Below, piece after piece: positions 1 through 9,459 of a stretch of DNA of 64,000 bases. The notes beneath the pieces were generated by a model, which was given only the letters and a program-made list of their open reading frames with translations, was not told where the DNA came from and made no database searches. Source of the stretch: Aurantimicrobium minutum (GTDB lineage Bacteria; Actinomycetota; Actinomycetes; Actinomycetales; Microbacteriaceae); the NCBI RefSeq assembly GCF_029892845.1, contig NZ_JARXVT010000002.1, positions 124,001-188,000 of the forward strand. Reading direction: 5' to 3'. How positions within the stretch are numbered: position 1 is the first letter of the stretch; every line of letters starts with the position of its first letter. The position numbers and the translations under genes are program-made.

Positions 1-417
1 TGAAGCTTCGATGCGGTCTTCGACCTCATCAGGGAGCTTCGTTCCGCCGAAGGCAAAGAACTTAATGCCGTTATCAGGGGCAGGATTGTGGGAGGCCGAG
101 ACCATCACACCAAAGTCCGCACCGATCGAGCTGACCAAGAAGGCAGCTGCAGGCGTGGGAATCACGCCAGCATCCAATACATCGATGCCTGAGCTGGCCA
201 GGCCAGCAGACAGCGCTGCAGTGAGGAACTCACCAGAGATGCGTGGGTCGCGGGCAATGACCGCAGTAGCACGACGTCCCTCAGCTCGTCTGGCTTCAGC
301 TCTGCGACCGCTGGTGAGAACCACCGCGGCCGACTGGGCCAGTGCCAAGGTTAGGTCTGCCGTGAGTTCACGGTTTGCTAAACCTCGGACACCGTCCGTG
401 CCGAATAGACGTGCCAA
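1..417 (-). CDS. glmM: Phosphoglucosamine mutase, N-terminal part
   Basis: Converts glucosamine-6-phosphate to glucosamine-1-phosphate for UDP-GlcNAc and peptidoglycan synthesis. Reading leftward from a TTG codon at 417, the protein begins [17 protein letters not shown], the standard GlmM N-terminus, and about 110 residues in it has SASHNP, the active-site phosphoserine loop. Only about 139 residues are present because the gene runs off the left edge. The TTG start is chosen because no ATG or GTG fits the family start; AGAAG lies about 14 bases upstream. It follows rpsI by 31 bases, the usual actinobacterial order rplM-rpsI-glmM, so it is probably co-transcribed with them. Confidence 0.93.
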   Translation of the reverse strand, partial: MARLFGTDGVRGLANRELTADLTLALAQSAAVVLTSGRRAEARRAEGRRATAVIARDPRISGEFLTAALSAGLASSGIDVLDAGVIPTPAAAFLVSSIGADFGVMVSASHNPAPDNGIKFFAFGGTKLPDEVEDRIEAS

Positions 418-448
418 GGGACAGTCGATTACTTCTAGAGAAGCGAGA

Positions 449-940
449 TTAACGCTTCGAGAACTGAGAAGCCTTACGAGCCTTCTTGAGACCAGCCTTC
501 TTACGCTCGATGACGCGAGCGTCACGAGTCAAGAAGCCAGCCTTCTTCAGGATTGCGCGGTTGTTGTCGCGGTCAATCTCGTTCAATGTACGGGCAATAG
601 CCAGACGCAGTGCGCCTGCCTGACCGGAAGGGCCACCGCCACTGATGCGTGCAACGACGTCATATGCGCCACCGAGCTCAAGCACGGTGAAAGGGTCGTT
701 GATGAGCTGCTGGTGCAGCTTGTTGGGGAAGTAGTTTGCGAGCTCGCGGCCGTTGACCGTGATCTTGCCGGAACCGGGTACGAGGCGTACGCGAGCAATA
801 GCCTGCTTGCGACGACCTACAGCTGCACCAGGAACGTTGAGGATTGCGCGAGGAGCCTTAGGGGCTGCTGCGACAGGAGTTTCGGTTGAGTACTCGGTGA
901 CCTCTACGGCCTCGGTCTCGATTTCTGCGTTATCCGCCAT
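449..940 (-). CDS. rpsI: 30S ribosomal protein S9 (uS9)
   Basis: Small-subunit head protein whose C-terminal tail reaches the P-site tRNA; the tail here ends in the conserved SKR. The core starts near [18 protein letters not shown]. At 163 residues it is longer than the usual ~130 because the first ~35 residues are an acidic and Ala/Pro-rich extension, a feature I associate with actinobacterial S9. It lies 34 bases after rplM and is very probably in one transcript with it. Confidence 0.97.
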   Translation of the reverse strand: MADNAEIETEAVEVTEYSTETPVAAAPKAPRAILNVPGAAVGRRKQAIARVRLVPGSGKITVNGRELANYFPNKLHQQLINDPFTVLELGGAYDVVARISGGGPSGQAGALRLAIARTLNEIDRDNNRAILKKAGFLTRDARVIERKKAGLKKARKASQFSKR

Positions 941-974
941 GATTACTTAATCCTTTATCTAAATCTTCGAGGCT

Positions 975-1421
975 CTACTGAGCTACCTGAGTGAGGGTGT
1001 ATACCTTGGGCTGCTGTGCAGCGTGAGGGTGCTCAGCGCCGCGGTAAACCTTAAGCTTGCGGAACTGGTCGCGACCGAGTGAGGTCTTGGGGAGCATGCC
1101 ACGAATAGCCTTCTCCACAGCGCGCTCAGGGTTCTTCTCGAGAAGATCGGTGTAGGTGGTGGAACGCAGGCCGCCTGGGTAACCAGAGTGGCGGTATGCC
1201 TTCTTCTGTGCAGCTTTGTTGCCGGTGAGGACAACCTTGTCTGCGTTGACGATGATGACGAAGTCACCCATGTCCATGTGAGGAGTGTAGGTGGCCTTGT
1301 TCTTGCCACGCAGAATGGTTGCTGCGTGAGATGCGAGGCGTCCGAGCACGACGTCGGTTGCGTCAATGATGACCCAGCCGCGCGTAACTTCTGATGCCTT
1401 AGGCGTAAAGGTACGAGTCAC
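975..1421 (-). CDS. rplM: 50S ribosomal protein L13 (uL13)
   Basis: Early-assembly large-subunit protein of 148 residues, normal length for the family. Recognised from [17 protein letters not shown] near the N-terminus and the [12 protein letters not shown] segment. The start is GTG at 1421 without a strong Shine-Dalgarno. It heads the rplM-rpsI pair, preceded by a 144-base gap after truA that contains a nested hairpin (1478-1503). Confidence 0.97.
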   Translation of the reverse strand: MTRTFTPKASEVTRGWVIIDATDVVLGRLASHAATILRGKNKATYTPHMDMGDFVIIVNADKVVLTGNKAAQKKAYRHSGYPGGLRSTTYTDLLEKNPERAVEKAIRGMLPKTSLGRDQFRKLKVYRGAEHPHAAQQPKVYTLTQVAQ

Positions 1422-1477
1422 AGTAATACTGCTTTCTTGTCGAAATGAGTGGTCCGTGTATCCCGCTCAGTCGTTGC

Positions 1478-1503
1478 GTTCTAATCCAGAATCTGGCTAG
1501 AAC
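1478..1503 (-). promoter_or_regulatory. Hairpin between truA and rplM (terminator or L13 leader)
   Basis: An outer 6-bp stem GTTCTA/TAGAAC encloses an inner CCAG/CTGG stem. It sits in the 144-base gap after the truA stop and about 57 bases before the rplM start. No U-run follows it on the minus strand, so it could be either a weak truA terminator or part of the rplM-rpsI leader. L13 autoregulatory leaders are known in other bacteria, but I cannot match this one to them. Confidence 0.4.
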
Positions 1504-1565
1504 CCATCAGTCGAGGGCTCAACTTCGGCGGCCTGTCCACGTGGAACAAGCACCAAGGGTCTAAT

Positions 1566-2573
1566 TTACGCCATGGGAGCGTCGTCGGTCAATTCGCGAC
1601 GGCTCCGGGTAAGGTCTGCACGCGCTCCGACCTCGTCATCGGGAGGGTAAATAATCTCCATCAGGGTCAATCCTTGGGCAGGCATGACCTTGAACACACT
1701 GGTACGTTCTGCTTTGGTACGAAGTGTTTCAATCTCTTCCAGGCTGTTGGACTGGGATCCTGCTGCAACACAGGCCCCGACGAGCGAGCGCACCATGGAG
1801 TGACAGAACGCATCTGCCTGAAGCCTGGCCACGATCACGCCGTCTTCCTGGCGTTCCCAGTGGAACTCGTGCAATTCACGAATCGTGGTCGCGCCAGGAC
1901 GGGGGCGGCAAAACGCCCCAAAGTCACGCAGGCCAAGCATCATGGCTGCCGCCTCGTTCATGGCGTCCACGTCGAGTGAATAGAAGCTGAAGGTGGTCTT
2001 GCGACGCTCGATCGGGTTCAGGTGTTCCAGACCATCCGCAATGCGGTATTCATAACGACGGGCCAGGGGGGAGAACCGGGCGTCAAAGCCTGAAGGGGCA
2101 ACCACAACGGTGTTAATGACCACGTCTGCTCCGCGGCCCATGGAGCCGTTCACGCGGCGCAGCAGAGCATGCAGCATGGACTGGGGAACCTGGGCAATGC
2201 CGTCCACGAATGGAATGCCACCCTGCTCTTGCAGTTCACGGCGTTCCAAGCGTGAATAAGAAACCCTAATGAGTTGTTCCAGCGGAATATCAACGTGAGC
2301 GACCTGAGCCGCGGCATGAACGCCGGCGTCGGTGCGACCAGCCACCACGATGCGAGGAGAAACCTCCATGCGTAGCACCTGAGCAAAGGCCTGCTCCAAG
2401 GTGTCTTCTACGGTGCGCAGACCCGGCTGCTTAGCCCAGCCCGCAAAATCCGTTCCGTCATAGCCGAAGTCAATGCGCACCCGCACAATACCTTCGGCGG
2501 GAACGAGGTCAGCAAAGTCGTCTTCGACGGGTTCTACTGAACCTTCGTCGATGGCGCTGTCCTCGGTAGTCAC
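1566..2573 (-). CDS. truA: tRNA pseudouridine(38-40) synthase
   Basis: Isomerises uridines 38-40 in the tRNA anticodon arm. The catalytic aspartate is D82 in AGRTDAGVHA, and the N-terminal motif is VRIDFGYDGTDFAGWA. The long form (335 residues from a GTG at 2573) carries an acidic ~28-residue N-terminal extension. A GTG at 2486 preceded by AAGG would give a start right at the family N-terminus, so the true start is uncertain. It lies downstream of rplQ behind a strong hairpin and upstream of rplM. Confidence 0.95.
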   Translation of the reverse strand: MTTEDSAIDEGSVEPVEDDFADLVPAEGIVRVRIDFGYDGTDFAGWAKQPGLRTVEDTLEQAFAQVLRMEVSPRIVVAGRTDAGVHAAAQVAHVDIPLEQLIRVSYSRLERRELQEQGGIPFVDGIAQVPQSMLHALLRRVNGSMGRGADVVINTVVVAPSGFDARFSPLARRYEYRIADGLEHLNPIERRKTTFSFYSLDVDAMNEAAAMMLGLRDFGAFCRPRPGATTIRELHEFHWERQEDGVIVARLQADAFCHSMVRSLVGACVAAGSQSNSLEEIETLRTKAERTSVFKVMPAQGLTLMEIIYPPDDEVGARADLTRSRRELTDDAPMA

Positions 2574-2613
2574 GTCTTCGAGTCTAAAGTCTTCGGAGGC
2601 TGGGGGTTTAACG

Positions 2614-2646
2614 ACGAAACCCCGGTGACCAGCACCGGGGTTTCGT
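2614..2646 (-). terminator. Terminator after rplQ
   Basis: Perfect 14-bp stem ACGAAACCCCGGTG / CACCGGGGTTTCGT with a 5-base loop, 18 bases beyond the rplQ stop. No clear U-run follows, which is common for actinobacterial terminators. It marks the end of the alpha operon before truA. Confidence 0.8.
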
Positions 2647-2663
2647 TGCAGTTCGTGGAAGGA

Positions 2664-3248
2664 CTACTTAGCTTCTTCTTCAGTAGCTTCTGCAGCGGGT
2701 GCTTCTTCAGCAACCTCTACAACAGTCTCTTCAACAACGGTTTCAACTTCAGCTTCGCCAGCTGCGTCAACGACGACCTCTTCGGTCACCTCGTCAACAA
2801 CAACTTCCTCAACAACCTCAGCAGCTACAGGTGCAGCAGCCTTGGGAGCCTCTGCCTTAGCAGGCTTAGCCTTTGCAGGCTTCTTGTTGACAGGCTCGAG
2901 CACGAGCTCGATCTGTGCGAGAGGAGCGTTGTCGCCCTTGCGGTAACCGAGCTTGGTGATGCGGGTGTAGCCGCCCTCACGCTCAGCAACCAGAGGAGCA
3001 ATTTCAGCGAAAAGGATGTGAACAGCTTCCTTGTTACGCAGGATCGACAGCGCACGGCGACGTGCGTGAAGGTCTCCACGCTTTGCAAACGTGATGAGAC
3101 GCTCAGCCACGGGACGCAGGCGCTTTGCCTTGGTCTCAGTGGTCTTGATCGACTTGTGAGTGAACAAAGAAACGGACATGTTCGCGAGCATCAAGCGCTC
3201 GTGTGCAGGACCGCCTCCGAGGCGAGGACCCTTAGTTGGGGTAGGCAT
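2664..3248 (-). CDS. rplQ: 50S ribosomal protein L17 (bL17) with long acidic tail
   Basis: Protein lining the peptide-exit-tunnel region of the large subunit. The conserved core ([19 protein letters not shown] to IELVLEP) covers residues 1-120, the normal family length. Residues ~121-194 are an added tail: first Lys/Ala/Pro-rich, then dominated by Glu, Val and Ala. Last gene of the alpha operon, 51 bases after rpoA and followed by a strong hairpin. Confidence 0.96.
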   Translation of the reverse strand: MPTPTKGPRLGGGPAHERLMLANMSVSLFTHKSIKTTETKAKRLRPVAERLITFAKRGDLHARRRALSILRNKEAVHILFAEIAPLVAEREGGYTRITKLGYRKGDNAPLAQIELVLEPVNKKPAKAKPAKAEAPKAAAPVAAEVVEEVVVDEVTEEVVVDAAGEAEVETVVEETVVEVAEEAPAAEATEEEAK

Positions 3249-3299
3249 TTTTTATATCTCCGTAAATCAATACTGTGACGTGTCTATGAAGACAGTCGC

Positions 3300-4292
3300 T
3301 TAGATGTTCTCGTCTTCGTCGAAGCCACCGTAGAAGTGTGCTCCGTCAAATCCGGGGACAGAATCCTTGAGTGACAGACCCATCTCGATGAGCTTGTCGC
3401 GAACCTCGTCGACCGACTTCTGACCGAAGTTGCGGATGTTCATCAACTGAGTTTCGGAGAGAGCTACGAGCTCAGAAACGGTGTTGATACCTTCGCGCTT
3501 GAGGCAGTTGTAGGAACGAACAGAGAGGTCGAGGTCTTCAACAGGAATCGACAGCTCAGAGCTGAGGACTGCGTCAACTGGTGCAGGACCGATCTCGATA
3601 CCTTCAGCAGCAGTGTTGAGCTCGCGTGCCAGACCGAAGAGTTCGGTCAGGGTGCGTCCAGCAGAAGCCATTGCGTCACGAGGAGTGATGGCCTGCTTGG
3701 TCTCAACGTCAACGACCAAGCGGTCGAAGTCAGTGCGCTCACCGGCACGAGTTGCCTCGACGCGGTAGGTCACCTTGAGTACTGGAGAGTAGATCGAGTC
3801 AACAGGAATCTGACCTGCTTCGGAGAACTCGGAACGGTTCTGGCTACCGGAGACGTAGCCACGGCCACGCTCGATGGTCAGTTCGAGTTCGAACTTTGCC
3901 TTGTCGTTCAGGGTTGCGATCACGAGCTCAGGGTTGTGGATCTCAACACCAGCAGGTGCGGAGATGTCTGCAGCGGTAACAACACCGGAACCCTGCTTAC
4001 GGAGGTAAGCGGTGATGGGCTCGTCGTGCTCGCTGGAAACAACCAGAGACTTGATGTTCAGGATGATTTCAGTTGCATCTTCCTTGACACCAGGAATGGT
4101 GGAGAACTCGTGGAGTACGCCATCCAGACGGATGCTGGTTACTGCTGCACCAGGAATGCTGGAGAGCAGGGTACGACGCATGGAGTTACCCAAGGTGTAA
4201 CCAAAACCAGGTTCCAGCGGTTCAATGATGAAACGTGAACGGTATTCAGAGATGTTCTCTTCGGAAAGCGTGGGGCGCTGTGCAATGAGCAC
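3300..4292 (-). CDS. rpoA: RNA polymerase alpha subunit
   Basis: 330 residues, standard length. The N-terminal assembly domain shows [20 protein letters not shown], and the C-terminal DNA/activator-binding domain shows [16 protein letters not shown] and [10 protein letters not shown]. It lies between rpsK and rplQ. No rpsD (S4) gene sits beside it, unlike the alpha operons of many bacteria. Confidence 0.98.
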   Translation of the reverse strand: MLIAQRPTLSEENISEYRSRFIIEPLEPGFGYTLGNSMRRTLLSSIPGAAVTSIRLDGVLHEFSTIPGVKEDATEIILNIKSLVVSSEHDEPITAYLRKQGSGVVTAADISAPAGVEIHNPELVIATLNDKAKFELELTIERGRGYVSGSQNRSEFSEAGQIPVDSIYSPVLKVTYRVEATRAGERTDFDRLVVDVETKQAITPRDAMASAGRTLTELFGLARELNTAAEGIEIGPAPVDAVLSSELSIPVEDLDLSVRSYNCLKREGINTVSELVALSETQLMNIRNFGQKSVDEVRDKLIEMGLSLKDSVPGFDGAHFYGGFDEDENI

Positions 4293-4372
4293 TATGTATT
4301 CCTTTCGGCTGAGTGTCCGATATATGACACTCGCGTGAGCGGGGTTATTGAGTTATAAAACGGGGGGAAAGA

Positions 4373-4771
4373 CTAAACGCGACGACGCTTAGGTGGACGG
4401 CAACCGTTGTGAGCCTGTGGGGTCACATCGGAAATCGAACCAACCTCGAGGCCAGCGGCCTGAAGCGAACGGATTGCAGTTTCACGACCAGAGCCGGGGC
4501 CCTTGACGAAAACGTCTACCTTCTTCATGCCGTGCTCTTGTGCCTGGCGTGCTGCAGACTCTGCTGCGAGCTGTGCTGCGAAGGGAGTCGACTTACGTGA
4601 ACCCTTGAAGCCAACCTGGCCAGACGATGCCCAGCTGATTACTGCACCAGTGGTGTCAGTGATCGACACGATGGTGTTGTTGAACGTGCTCTTGATGTGG
4701 GCCTGGCCCACAGCAACGTTCTTCTTGTCCTTTTTACGCGGCTTGCGAACTGCCGACTTAGGTGCTGCCAT
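4373..4771 (-). CDS. rpsK: 30S ribosomal protein S11 (uS11)
   Basis: 132 residues. Platform protein recognised from [18 protein letters not shown] and the C-terminal [19 protein letters not shown]-like end (here [19 protein letters not shown]). It follows rpsM by 46 bases and precedes rpoA by 80 bases. Confidence 0.97.
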   Translation of the reverse strand: MAAPKSAVRKPRKKDKKNVAVGQAHIKSTFNNTIVSITDTTGAVISWASSGQVGFKGSRKSTPFAAQLAAESAARQAQEHGMKKVDVFVKGPGSGRETAIRSLQAAGLEVGSISDVTPQAHNGCRPPKRRRV

Positions 4772-4817
4772 GATTTCTCCTAAAACCTAATGAGGGGGCT
4801 AAAACCCGCGAAGCGGA

Positions 4818-5192
4818 TTACTTAGCCTTCTTCTTGCCGGCGACGGTACGCTTTGGTCCCTTACGGGTACGCGCGTTGGTCTTGGTGCGCTGTCCGCGGA
4901 CAGGAAGACCCTTACGGTGACGGATACCTTCGTAGCTACCGATCTCAACCTTGCGGCGAATGTCGGCCTGTACTTCACGGCGGAGGTCACCCTCTACGCG
5001 GAAAGTACCTTCGATGTAGTCACGCAGTGCGACCAGCTGGTCGTCGGTGAGGTCCTTGACGCGGATGTCTCCGCTGATGTTGGTGTCAGCGAGAGTCTTT
5101 AGTGCTCGCGTACGACCAACGCCGTAGATGTATGTCAGTGCAACTTCCACGCGCTTTTCGCGGGGAATGTCTACTCCGGCAAGACGTGCCAT
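4818..5192 (-). CDS. rpsM: 30S ribosomal protein S13 (uS13)
   Basis: 124 residues, normal length. Head protein contacting P-site tRNA and the subunit bridge. It begins [20 protein letters not shown] and contains [18 protein letters not shown] near the basic C-terminus. It is preceded by a 165-base gap after rpmJ, unusually wide for this cluster, in which I see only short stems (for example TCACTC/GAGTGA at 5321-5336). Confidence 0.97.
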   Translation of the reverse strand: MARLAGVDIPREKRVEVALTYIYGVGRTRALKTLADTNISGDIRVKDLTDDQLVALRDYIEGTFRVEGDLRREVQADIRRKVEIGSYEGIRHRKGLPVRGQRTKTNARTRKGPKRTVAGKKKAK

Positions 5193-5357
5193 GGTGGCAT
5201 CTCCTTGTGTGTAGTGGAGGTGTGGAGCATTTCCGGTGCCACGGCCTCCAACCGTAGGTGTCCCTTACTTGCGTAAGTTCTTGGAAATGCTTTGTTTAGT
5301 TGTTGCGGCGAACCGCGAGATCACTCTTGCGAGTGAAAATTTGTGGGAGTCTTTCGA

Positions 5358-5471
5358 CTAGCCCTGGCGCTGCTTGTGACGAGGGTTCTCGCAGATCACC
5401 ATGACGTTGCCGTGGCGACGGATGACCTTGCACTTGTCACAGATCTTCTTAACGCTGGGGTTTACCTTCAT
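5358..5471 (-). CDS. rpmJ: 50S ribosomal protein L36 (bL36), zinc-binding form
   Basis: 37 residues, the full family length, starting [14 protein letters not shown] and ending RHKQRQG. The zinc ligands C11, C14, C27 and H32 are all present, so this is the zinc-containing (C+) type. It sits in its usual place between infA and rpsM. Confidence 0.96.
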   Translation of the reverse strand: MKVNPSVKKICDKCKVIRRHGNVMVICENPRHKQRQG

Positions 5472-5533
5472 TGTTCTTTCCTTTTATCGCTGTCTTCGTA
5501 CCTGTAAAACAGGCCGTTACTTCTCAGTAACCC

Positions 5534-5755
5534 TTATTTGTAGCGGTAGACGATACGTCCACGGGTGAGGTCGTAAGGGCTGAGCTCTACGATGACCTTG
5601 TCCTCAGGGAGGATTCGGATGTAGTGCTGGCGCATCTTGCCCGAGATGTGGGCAAGAACCTTGTGGCCATTAGTCAGCTCAACGCGGAACATTGCGTTGG
5701 GCAACGCTTCGGTGATCGAACCTTCGATCTCGATGACGCCGTCTTTTTTGGCCAT
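5534..5755 (-). CDS. infA: Translation initiation factor IF-1
   Basis: 73 residues, single S1/OB-fold domain with the family signature [20 protein letters not shown] and GRIVYRYK at the end. Binds the ribosomal A site during initiation. It lies between map and rpmJ. The 133-base gap upstream may carry its own promoter, but no convincing -35/-10 pair is visible. Confidence 0.97.
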   Translation of the reverse strand: MAKKDGVIEIEGSITEALPNAMFRVELTNGHKVLAHISGKMRQHYIRILPEDKVIVELSPYDLTRGRIVYRYK

Positions 5756-5888
5756 AACTCACTTATCGCTTTATTGGGGATTACTGGTCTTGCGGATGCA
5801 AAATGATTTCTGACGACACGCCAAAGGCATGGCAACAGACACCAAAGTCCAAGCTTATGTGATATTCCCGCAGAAATCCAACTGGGAT

Positions 5889-6734
5889 TTAGGCAATGGG
5901 GGTGGGAACGACACCAAACGGTGCCAAACCAGCCGCGCCACCGTCATGTGCGGTGAGAACCCAGATTCCATCTTTGTGCACGGCAACCGAGTGTTCCCAG
6001 TGCGAAGCCATGCCACCGTCTTCGGTAATGACGGTCCAGTCATCCTCGCCGACATATGTGTCGATCTTGCCCATGACGACCATGGGTTCAATAGCAACAA
6101 CCAATCCGGGCTTTACTTCTGGACCTTTTTGCTTCACGCGGTAGTTGAACACCGGAGGAGCTTCGTGCATCTCGCGGCCGATGCCGTGACCGATGTAATC
6201 GGTCAGGATGCCGTAACGGTGGCCGACCTTTTGGCCTTCAAGTTCAATGTAGCTCTGGATGCCGTCGCCAACCTCGTTGAGATACTTTGCCTTGGAGAGG
6301 CGAGCAATACCTGCCCAGAGGGAGCCTTCGGTGATCTTTGAGAGCTGTTCACGCTCTGCCACAACCTCAGGACGGCTGGGGTCTGGAACGACAACAGTGA
6401 TGGCGGAGTCGCCATTCCACTCTTTGTATTGCGCACCAGCGTCGATGGAGACAATATCTCCGGGTTCGAGGATGCGTCCACCGGGAATGCCGTGAACGAC
6501 TTCGTCGTTCACCGATGCACACACGGTGTGACGGTAACCGGGAACCAGCATGAAGTTGGGTTCGCCACCACGGTCGCGAATAGCCTTCTCGGCTGCAGCA
6601 TCAATCTCGAGCGTGGAGACACCCGCACGAATGAGAGGGCGTGCTGCATCAAGAGCGGCAGCGGTGATGAGTCCGGGTTCCACCATCAACCTCAGCTGAG
6701 CTGGGGACTTATAGATGTTGGTGCGGAAACCCAT
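5889..6734 (-). CDS. map: Methionine aminopeptidase, type I
   Basis: Removes the initiator methionine from nascent proteins. 281 residues. The five metal ligands are visible: D98 (SIDAG), D109 (NGDSAI), H183 (GHGIG), E216 (IEPM) and E247 (WEHSV); H81 is the conserved catalytic histidine. The C-terminal ~20 residues after the catalytic fold are Gly/Ala/Pro-rich. It lies 11 bases after adk, so the two are co-transcribed. Confidence 0.96.
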   Translation of the reverse strand: MGFRTNIYKSPAQLRLMVEPGLITAAALDAARPLIRAGVSTLEIDAAAEKAIRDRGGEPNFMLVPGYRHTVCASVNDEVVHGIPGGRILEPGDIVSIDAGAQYKEWNGDSAITVVVPDPSRPEVVAEREQLSKITEGSLWAGIARLSKAKYLNEVGDGIQSYIELEGQKVGHRYGILTDYIGHGIGREMHEAPPVFNYRVKQKGPEVKPGLVVAIEPMVVMGKIDTYVGEDDWTVITEDGGMASHWEHSVAVHKDGIWVLTAHDGGAAGLAPFGVVPTPIA

Positions 6735-6745
6735 CAGATACAGGC

Positions 6746-7333
6746 TTAGGCCTGAACACCCTTGTCTGCCAAAGCAGCAACGATGCGAGAAGTAACTTCT
6801 TCAACAGCACCCAGACCATCCACGGTGACAACGAGGTCACGAGCAGAGTAGGTGTTGATCAGAGGAGCGGTCTGCTCTTCATAGACAGACATGCGGTGAC
6901 GGATGACCTCTTCGGTGTCGTCAGCTCGGCCTTCGATCTCGGCACGCTTGAGCAAACGACCGACAACTTCATCAGTGTCAGCAGTGATCAAGACAACAGC
7001 ATCGAGTGCCTTACCGTCTGCCGACAGCATGCGGTCAAGTTCGTTCACCTGGTCAATGGTACGAGGGTAGCCATCGAGCAGGAAGCCTGAGACAGCGTCT
7101 GCTTCATGCAGACGGTCTTCCACAATGGCGTTCGTGAGGGAGTCAGGAACATACTCACCGCGAGCCATGATGGCTTTCACTTCGAGCCCCAGAGGAGTTT
7201 CGTTCTTCACGTTTGCACGGAAGATGTCACCGGTGGAGATGGCGGGAATGGAGTACGTGTCAGCCAGAATGGCTGCCTGTGTACCCTTGCCTGCGCCGGG
7301 AGGACCGATGAGTAGCAGGCGAGTTCCCGTCAT
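6746..7333 (-). CDS. adk: Adenylate kinase
   Basis: Interconverts ATP + AMP and 2 ADP. 195 residues. P-loop GPPGAGKGTQ at residues 10-19. The LID is the short, zinc-free type (RAEIEGRADDTEEV instead of the ~27-residue Cys-containing lid). The ATG overlaps the secY stop by one base (TAATG), so translation is probably coupled. Confidence 0.97.
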   Translation of the reverse strand: MTGTRLLLIGPPGAGKGTQAAILADTYSIPAISTGDIFRANVKNETPLGLEVKAIMARGEYVPDSLTNAIVEDRLHEADAVSGFLLDGYPRTIDQVNELDRMLSADGKALDAVVLITADTDEVVGRLLKRAEIEGRADDTEEVIRHRMSVYEEQTAPLINTYSARDLVVTVDGLGAVEEVTSRIVAALADKGVQA

Positions 7334-8655
7334 TAGCGTAAGAGCCCTTCGTAGTGCCGCTGCTGCAGCTGAGAATCAATCTGCTTAACAGTCTCCAACC
7401 CCACACCCACAACAATCAAAATGGAGGTTCCGCCAAACGGGAAGTCTGTGTTGGCGCCAGCGAGAGCCAGAACGATCAACGGCAAGATTGCGATGATTCC
7501 GAGGTACAAAGAACCGGGAAGAGTAATGCGGGTGAGGACGTAGTCCAGGTACTCCGCGGTGGGGCGACCGGCACGAATACCGGGGATGAATCCACCGTAG
7601 GTCTTCATGTTGTCGGCAACTTCTTCAGGGTTGAAGGTAATTGCGACGTAGAAGTAGGTGAAGCCCACAATCAGCAGGAAGAACAATGCCATGTAGGAAG
7701 GCTGGTCGCTCTTGACCAGGTAGGTCGAAACCCAGGTAACCCACTCAGCAGGCTGCTGACCAGCTGCAGGCTGGTTGAACTGAGCAATCAGAGCAGGCAA
7801 GTACAACAGTGACGAAGCGAAGATCACGGGGACCACACCGGCCATGTTGACCTTGATGGGGATGTAGGTGTTGTTACCACCGTAGGTACGACGACCCACC
7901 ACGCGCTTGGCATACTGAACCGGAATACGACGCTGCGACTGCTCCACAAAGACCACGGCGACGATGACCAGAAGACCCATAGCCAAAACGATCAGCAGAG
8001 TGTTCAGGCCGCGTGCAGCGAAAACGTTTCCAAGTGAGCGAGGGAAGCCAGCTGCAATCGAGGTGAAGATCAGCAACGACATTCCGTTACCGATTCCCTT
8101 CTCGGTGATGAGCTCAGCCATCCACATGATCAGACCAGTACCAGCAGTCATGGTGATGACCATGAGCAAGATGGCGTACCAGGCGTCGTTGGTGAGTAGC
8201 TGTGAACATTCAGGGGTGGAGTTCGTTCCGAAGAGTGCACCGGAGCGAGCAACAGTAATCAGGGTGGTGGACTGCAGAACACCGAGCGCAATGGTGAGGT
8301 AGCGGGTGTACTGGGTCAGCTTGGACTGGCCAGCCTGACCTTCCTTGTGCAGGGTCTCAAAGTGAGGGATGACCACGCGCAGCAACTGCACGATGATCGA
8401 AGCGGTGATGTAGGGCATGATGCCCAGAGCAAAGATGCTCAATTGGAGCAGTGCGCCACCGGAGAACAGGTTGACGAGCTCATACAGACCAGAAGTGTTC
8501 TGGTTGGCGTTCAGACAGACCTGTACGTTACCGAAGTCAACGTAGGGGCTGGGGATGAACGATCCCAAGCGGAAGAGGGCGATGATGCCCAGCGCGAAGC
8601 CAATCTTGCGGCGCAAATCTGGAGTACGGAAAATACGTACTACTGCACTAATCAC
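7333..8655 (-). CDS. secY: Preprotein translocase subunit SecY
   Basis: Channel subunit of the SecYEG translocon with ten hydrophobic segments; 440 residues. The start is GTG at 8655, giving ISAVVRIFRTPDLRRKIGF as the N-terminus, with AGGAG six bases upstream. A longer reading from 8715 adds 20 residues unlike any SecY. The loop with RVVGRRTYGGNNTYIPIKVN and the plug region are normal. It is separated from rplO by 87 bases containing a stable UUCG hairpin. Confidence 0.97.
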   Translation of the reverse strand: MISAVVRIFRTPDLRRKIGFALGIIALFRLGSFIPSPYVDFGNVQVCLNANQNTSGLYELVNLFSGGALLQLSIFALGIMPYITASIIVQLLRVVIPHFETLHKEGQAGQSKLTQYTRYLTIALGVLQSTTLITVARSGALFGTNSTPECSQLLTNDAWYAILLMVITMTAGTGLIMWMAELITEKGIGNGMSLLIFTSIAAGFPRSLGNVFAARGLNTLLIVLAMGLLVIVAVVFVEQSQRRIPVQYAKRVVGRRTYGGNNTYIPIKVNMAGVVPVIFASSLLYLPALIAQFNQPAAGQQPAEWVTWVSTYLVKSDQPSYMALFFLLIVGFTYFYVAITFNPEEVADNMKTYGGFIPGIRAGRPTAEYLDYVLTRITLPGSLYLGIIAILPLIVLALAGANTDFPFGGTSILIVVGVGLETVKQIDSQLQQRHYEGLLR

Positions 8656-8688
8656 AAATGACTCCTGTAAATCTAGGTGTAACGCGCA

Positions 8689-8712
8689 CTGGCTCCCCCG
8701 AAGGGGAGCCAG
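8689..8712 (-). terminator. Stable UUCG hairpin between rplO and secY
   Basis: On the transcribed strand a perfect 10-bp stem CTGGCTCCCC / GGGGAGCCAG closes a TTCG tetraloop, 30 bases after the rplO stop and 33 bases before the secY start. No U-run follows, so it is more likely a partial terminator, processing site or mRNA-stability barrier than a full stop. Such an element would allow secY to be made at a lower level than the ribosomal proteins upstream; that role is inference. Confidence 0.6.
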
Positions 8713-8742
8713 CAACGCTACGTTTGCGCAACCAGCGAGTGG

Positions 8743-9459
8743 TTACTTGATTGAACCACCTGCGGCGACGATCTTCTGCTCTGCTGAGCTCGAGACCTTG
8801 TCAACTGCAATGTTCAGCTTAACAGCGATGTCGCCGTTACCGAGAACCTTGACCTTCTCGTTCTTGCGAACAGCACCCTTGGCAACGAGGTCAGCAATAG
8901 TGACATCTCCACCGTTGGGGTACAGCTCAGCGAGAGCGTCCAGGTTTACAACCTGGTACTCAACGCGGAAGGGGTTCTTGAAGCCGCGAAGCTTGGGGGT
9001 ACGCATGTGCAGAGGCATCTGCCCACCCTCGAAGCCGATCTTGACCTGGTAACGAGCCTTTGTACCCTTGGTACCACGACCCGCAGTCTTACCCTTAGAA
9101 CCTTCACCACGGCCTACGCGGGTCTTTGCCTTCTTCGCGCCAGCGGCGGGACGAAGGTGGTGGACCTTGAGGACCTGTTCGCGAGATTCAACTTCAACCT
9201 TCTTAGCAACAGACTTTGCAGCCTTTGCCTTGGGGGCTTCGGTCTTCTCAGCAGCGGGCTTTGCAGCAGCCTTGGGAGCAGCAGCCTTCTCAGCAGCTGG
9301 CTTAGCAGCGGCCTTAGGTGCTGCAGCCTTCGCTGCAGGAGCCTTAGCGGCAGCGGCCTTAGGAGCAGCAGCCTTGGCAGCAGGTGCCTTAGCAGCGGCA
9401 GCCTTGGGGGCAGCAGCCTTCGCAGGAGCCTTTGCGGCGTCCTTCTTCTCTTCAGCCAT
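8743..9459 (-). CDS. rplO: 50S ribosomal protein L15 (uL15) with Ala/Lys/Pro-rich N-terminal extension
   Basis: The L15 core starts near residue 97 ([20 protein letters not shown]) and runs to the C-terminus with normal length and motifs ([20 protein letters not shown]). The first ~96 residues are a low-complexity extension built of repeated [13 protein letters not shown] units, resembling a histone-H1-like tail. It is in frame from an ATG that overlaps the rpmD stop, with no better start nearer the core, so it appears genuine. See findings. Confidence 0.93.
   Translation of the reverse strand: MAEEKKDAAKAPAKAAAPKAAAAKAPAAKAAAPKAAAAKAPAAKAAAPKAAAKPAAEKAAAPKAAAKPAAEKTEAPKAKAAKSVAKKVEVESREQVLKVHHLRPAAGAKKAKTRVGRGEGSKGKTAGRGTKGTKARYQVKIGFEGGQMPLHMRTPKLRGFKNPFRVEYQVVNLDALAELYPNGGDVTIADLVAKGAVRKNEKVKVLGNGDIAVKLNIAVDKVSSSAEQKIVAAGGSIK

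Noticed and set aside
11-889. Long plus-strand frame of 292 codons at the left end
   Set aside because: It lies opposite glmM and rpsI, both clearly coding on the minus strand.
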